Below, piece by piece: positions 63,194 to 64,000 of a DNA stretch of 64,000 nt. The translations under genes were made by a program, and so were the position numbers. Under the pieces are notes generated by a model that worked only from the letters and a program-made list of their open reading frames with translations, ran no database searches and had not been told where the DNA came from. Positions within the stretch are counted from its first letter, which is position 1, and the number at the start of each line of letters is the position of its first letter. The stretch comes from Litchfieldia salsa (GTDB lineage Bacteria > Bacillota > Bacilli > Bacillales > Bacillaceae_L): assembly GCF_900104555.1 (NCBI RefSeq), contig NZ_FNJU01000001.1, positions 310,001 to 374,000 of the forward strand, read 5' to 3'.

Positions 63194-63439
63194 TCAACTC
63201 CCAGAAATAGTTTGATTGATTGTACTTGGTGAATCGATTGTATCAGGATCTATCACAATATTAACGTTCCTGAAGGTCTTGTTTCCATTACCAGAAATAG
63301 ATCCTAGGCCATGATTTGCCTTAGAATGAGTAGACCAGTAGGATTGACGATTGGTTCCAATGAAAATACCTGCATTTGTTTGAATGACATTTACATTTAT
63401 ATCTTGTAAGGTAACATAAGGGTTCTTGATGTCAGTCAC
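63194..63439 (-). CDS. Small GVFIG-motif paralogue (second), first gene of the operon
   Basis: The 81-residue protein reads VTLQDINVNVIQTNAGIFIG, then YWSTHSKANHGLGSISGNGN and VNIVIDPDTIDSP. It has a GTG start directly after AAGGAGT. It leads a run of five minus-strand genes spaced by -14 to +70 bases, so a single operon is likely. A CATACACT on the minus strand (63459-63452) would be a sporulation-type -10, but it puts the transcript start at the ribosome site. Confidence 0.65.
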   Translation of the reverse strand: MTDIKNPYVTLQDINVNVIQTNAGIFIGTNRQSYWSTHSKANHGLGSISGNGNKTFRNVNIVIDPDTIDSPSTINQTISGS

Positions 63440-63520
63440 ACTCCTTTGTTAAGTGTATGCTAATTTGTTTTTATACTATGTTCCGTTGGTGTCTAAAGTG
63501 CCTAACCCATTAGAGAATTC

Positions 63521-63548
63521 ACATTCATACCTCTTTATACATACACTA
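63521..63548 (+). promoter_or_regulatory. Sigma-K-like promoter of the right-hand unit
   Basis: AC at 63521 and CATACACTA at 63540-63548 are separated by 17 bp, an exact match to the late mother-cell consensus (AC, N16-17, CATANNNTA). It lies 26 bp before the start codon of the 63575 gene. Confidence 0.6.
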
Positions 63549-63574
63549 CGTTATGGAAGAATGGAGGGAACGTT

Positions 63575-63823
63575 ATGACTGCACCCATTGTCTTTAATAT
63601 GGTCAATGTGAATGGAATTGAAAGTTTAGGTGGGGTTTTTATTGGAGATACATCTGCAAATGGATGGGAAGTAAATGAAAAACTAAACCAATCGATGGGT
63701 ATGAATTTTGCTGCATTTGGTGGGAGCACACCAATGGGAGGTAACATCAATTTAATTAGTGATCCAGATGCGATTGACCATCCACTGAGCCAATTGGACA
63801 ATAATCCAGCATCCACTATTTAA
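63575..63823 (+). CDS. Small GVFIG-motif paralogue (first), divergent unit
   Basis: The 82-residue protein reads MVNVNGIESLGGVFIGDT, NGWEVNEKLNQSMGMNF, then GGNINLISDPDAIDHPLSQ. It is the best-preserved member with respect to the DPDAIDH segment. GGAGGG precedes the ATG and a sigma-K-like promoter lies upstream. It shares the divergent promoter region with the five-gene operon. GerPA/GerPF-like by pattern only. Confidence 0.68.
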   Translation: MTAPIVFNMVNVNGIESLGGVFIGDTSANGWEVNEKLNQSMGMNFAAFGGSTPMGGNINLISDPDAIDHPLSQLDNNPASTI

Positions 63824-63836
63824 TGGGGGACGTCCT

Positions 63837-64000
63837 ATGAAACATAATAATAAGATTGACTGGACCAAATTTGAAGAATCGTTTTCGAACTTTAACCCTT
63901 ATCAGTTTGGAGAGGATTTCCATGCAAAAGATAGACAATCCTTTCTTCATGAATTAATGAAAGGAAATCTATATGTACATTCACAGGAAAAAGAGGATTC
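63837..64000 (+). CDS. Unrecognised protein, cut by the right edge
   Basis: The frame is open from ATG 63837, after GGGGGACGTCCT, to the window end (54 codons). It starts 13 bases after the previous stop, so it is in the divergent operon. The visible part (KIDWTKFEESFSNFNPYQFG, then GEDFHAKDRQSFLHELMKGN) is polar and rich in aromatic residues, with no signal peptide. No family was recognised. Confidence 0.6.
   Translation, partial: MKHNNKIDWTKFEESFSNFNPYQFGEDFHAKDRQSFLHELMKGNLYVHSQEKED

Overview
The window looks like chromosomal DNA of an endospore-forming, carotenoid-producing member of the Bacillaceae. The evidence is low-GC DNA with Bacillus-type ribosome sites (AAGGAGG, many GTG and TTG starts), a GerA/GerB/GerC germinant receptor, the cortex-lytic enzyme CwlJ, a YjcZ-family sporulation peptide, a PaiA/PaiB pair, and a C30 (staphyloxanthin-type) carotenoid cluster. 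No rRNA, tRNA, CRISPR array, prophage or intact transposase was seen. The species cannot be named from sequence alone.

Layout. 0-4.3 kb: a secreted ChW-repeat protein cut by the left edge, a 430-nt untranslated segment bounded by a promoter-like element and a terminator, then the carboxynorspermidine route to spermidine. 4.6-18.6 kb: an SDR oxidoreductase, a very large GH51 arabinofuranosidase, an MFS pump with a MerR regulator, CwlJ, RtcB, an alpha/beta hydrolase and the first DUF2975/HTH pair. 18.8-30 kb: a gerA-type operon, a TauE-like permease, lipoproteins, acetyltransferases, a Fur-controlled orphan siderophore ATPase (YusV-like), the second DUF2975/HTH pair, and a repeat-rich YjcZ protein. 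30.3-37.1 kb: a four-carbon acid sugar (threonate/erythronate type) operon with a divergent GntR regulator, and two GH43 enzymes.

37.6-50.7 kb: the carotenoid cluster, all on the minus strand. It joins a module resembling S. aureus crtP-aldH-crtN-crtQ to a second module with two further CrtN-family enzymes, CrtM and type-2 IPP isomerase. A CarH/LitR-like MerR protein lies between them, and a long perfect inverted repeat covers the promoter of the second module. 52.5-58.4 kb: a sugar ABC importer, a LacI regulator and a GH1 glycosidase, controlled from a promoter flanked by two ACCGGT operators and a cre-like site. 59.8-61.5 kb: marR-paiA-paiB. 61.6-64 kb: two divergent transcription units encoding four paralogous small proteins with a weak GerPA/GerPF-like pattern, plus three unrecognised partners. 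A sigma-K-like promoter reads into the right-hand unit. This is the best candidate for an undescribed system in the window.

Intergenic DNA is unusually rich in repeats. There is a 210-bp MITE-like family with a long internal hairpin, a REP-like GGGACGGTTCTCACG hairpin family placed at gene ends with compensating arm changes, two other hairpin elements, and three tandem arrays of about 50-60-bp hairpin units. All family assignments come from reading sequence and remembered family features; no search was run.
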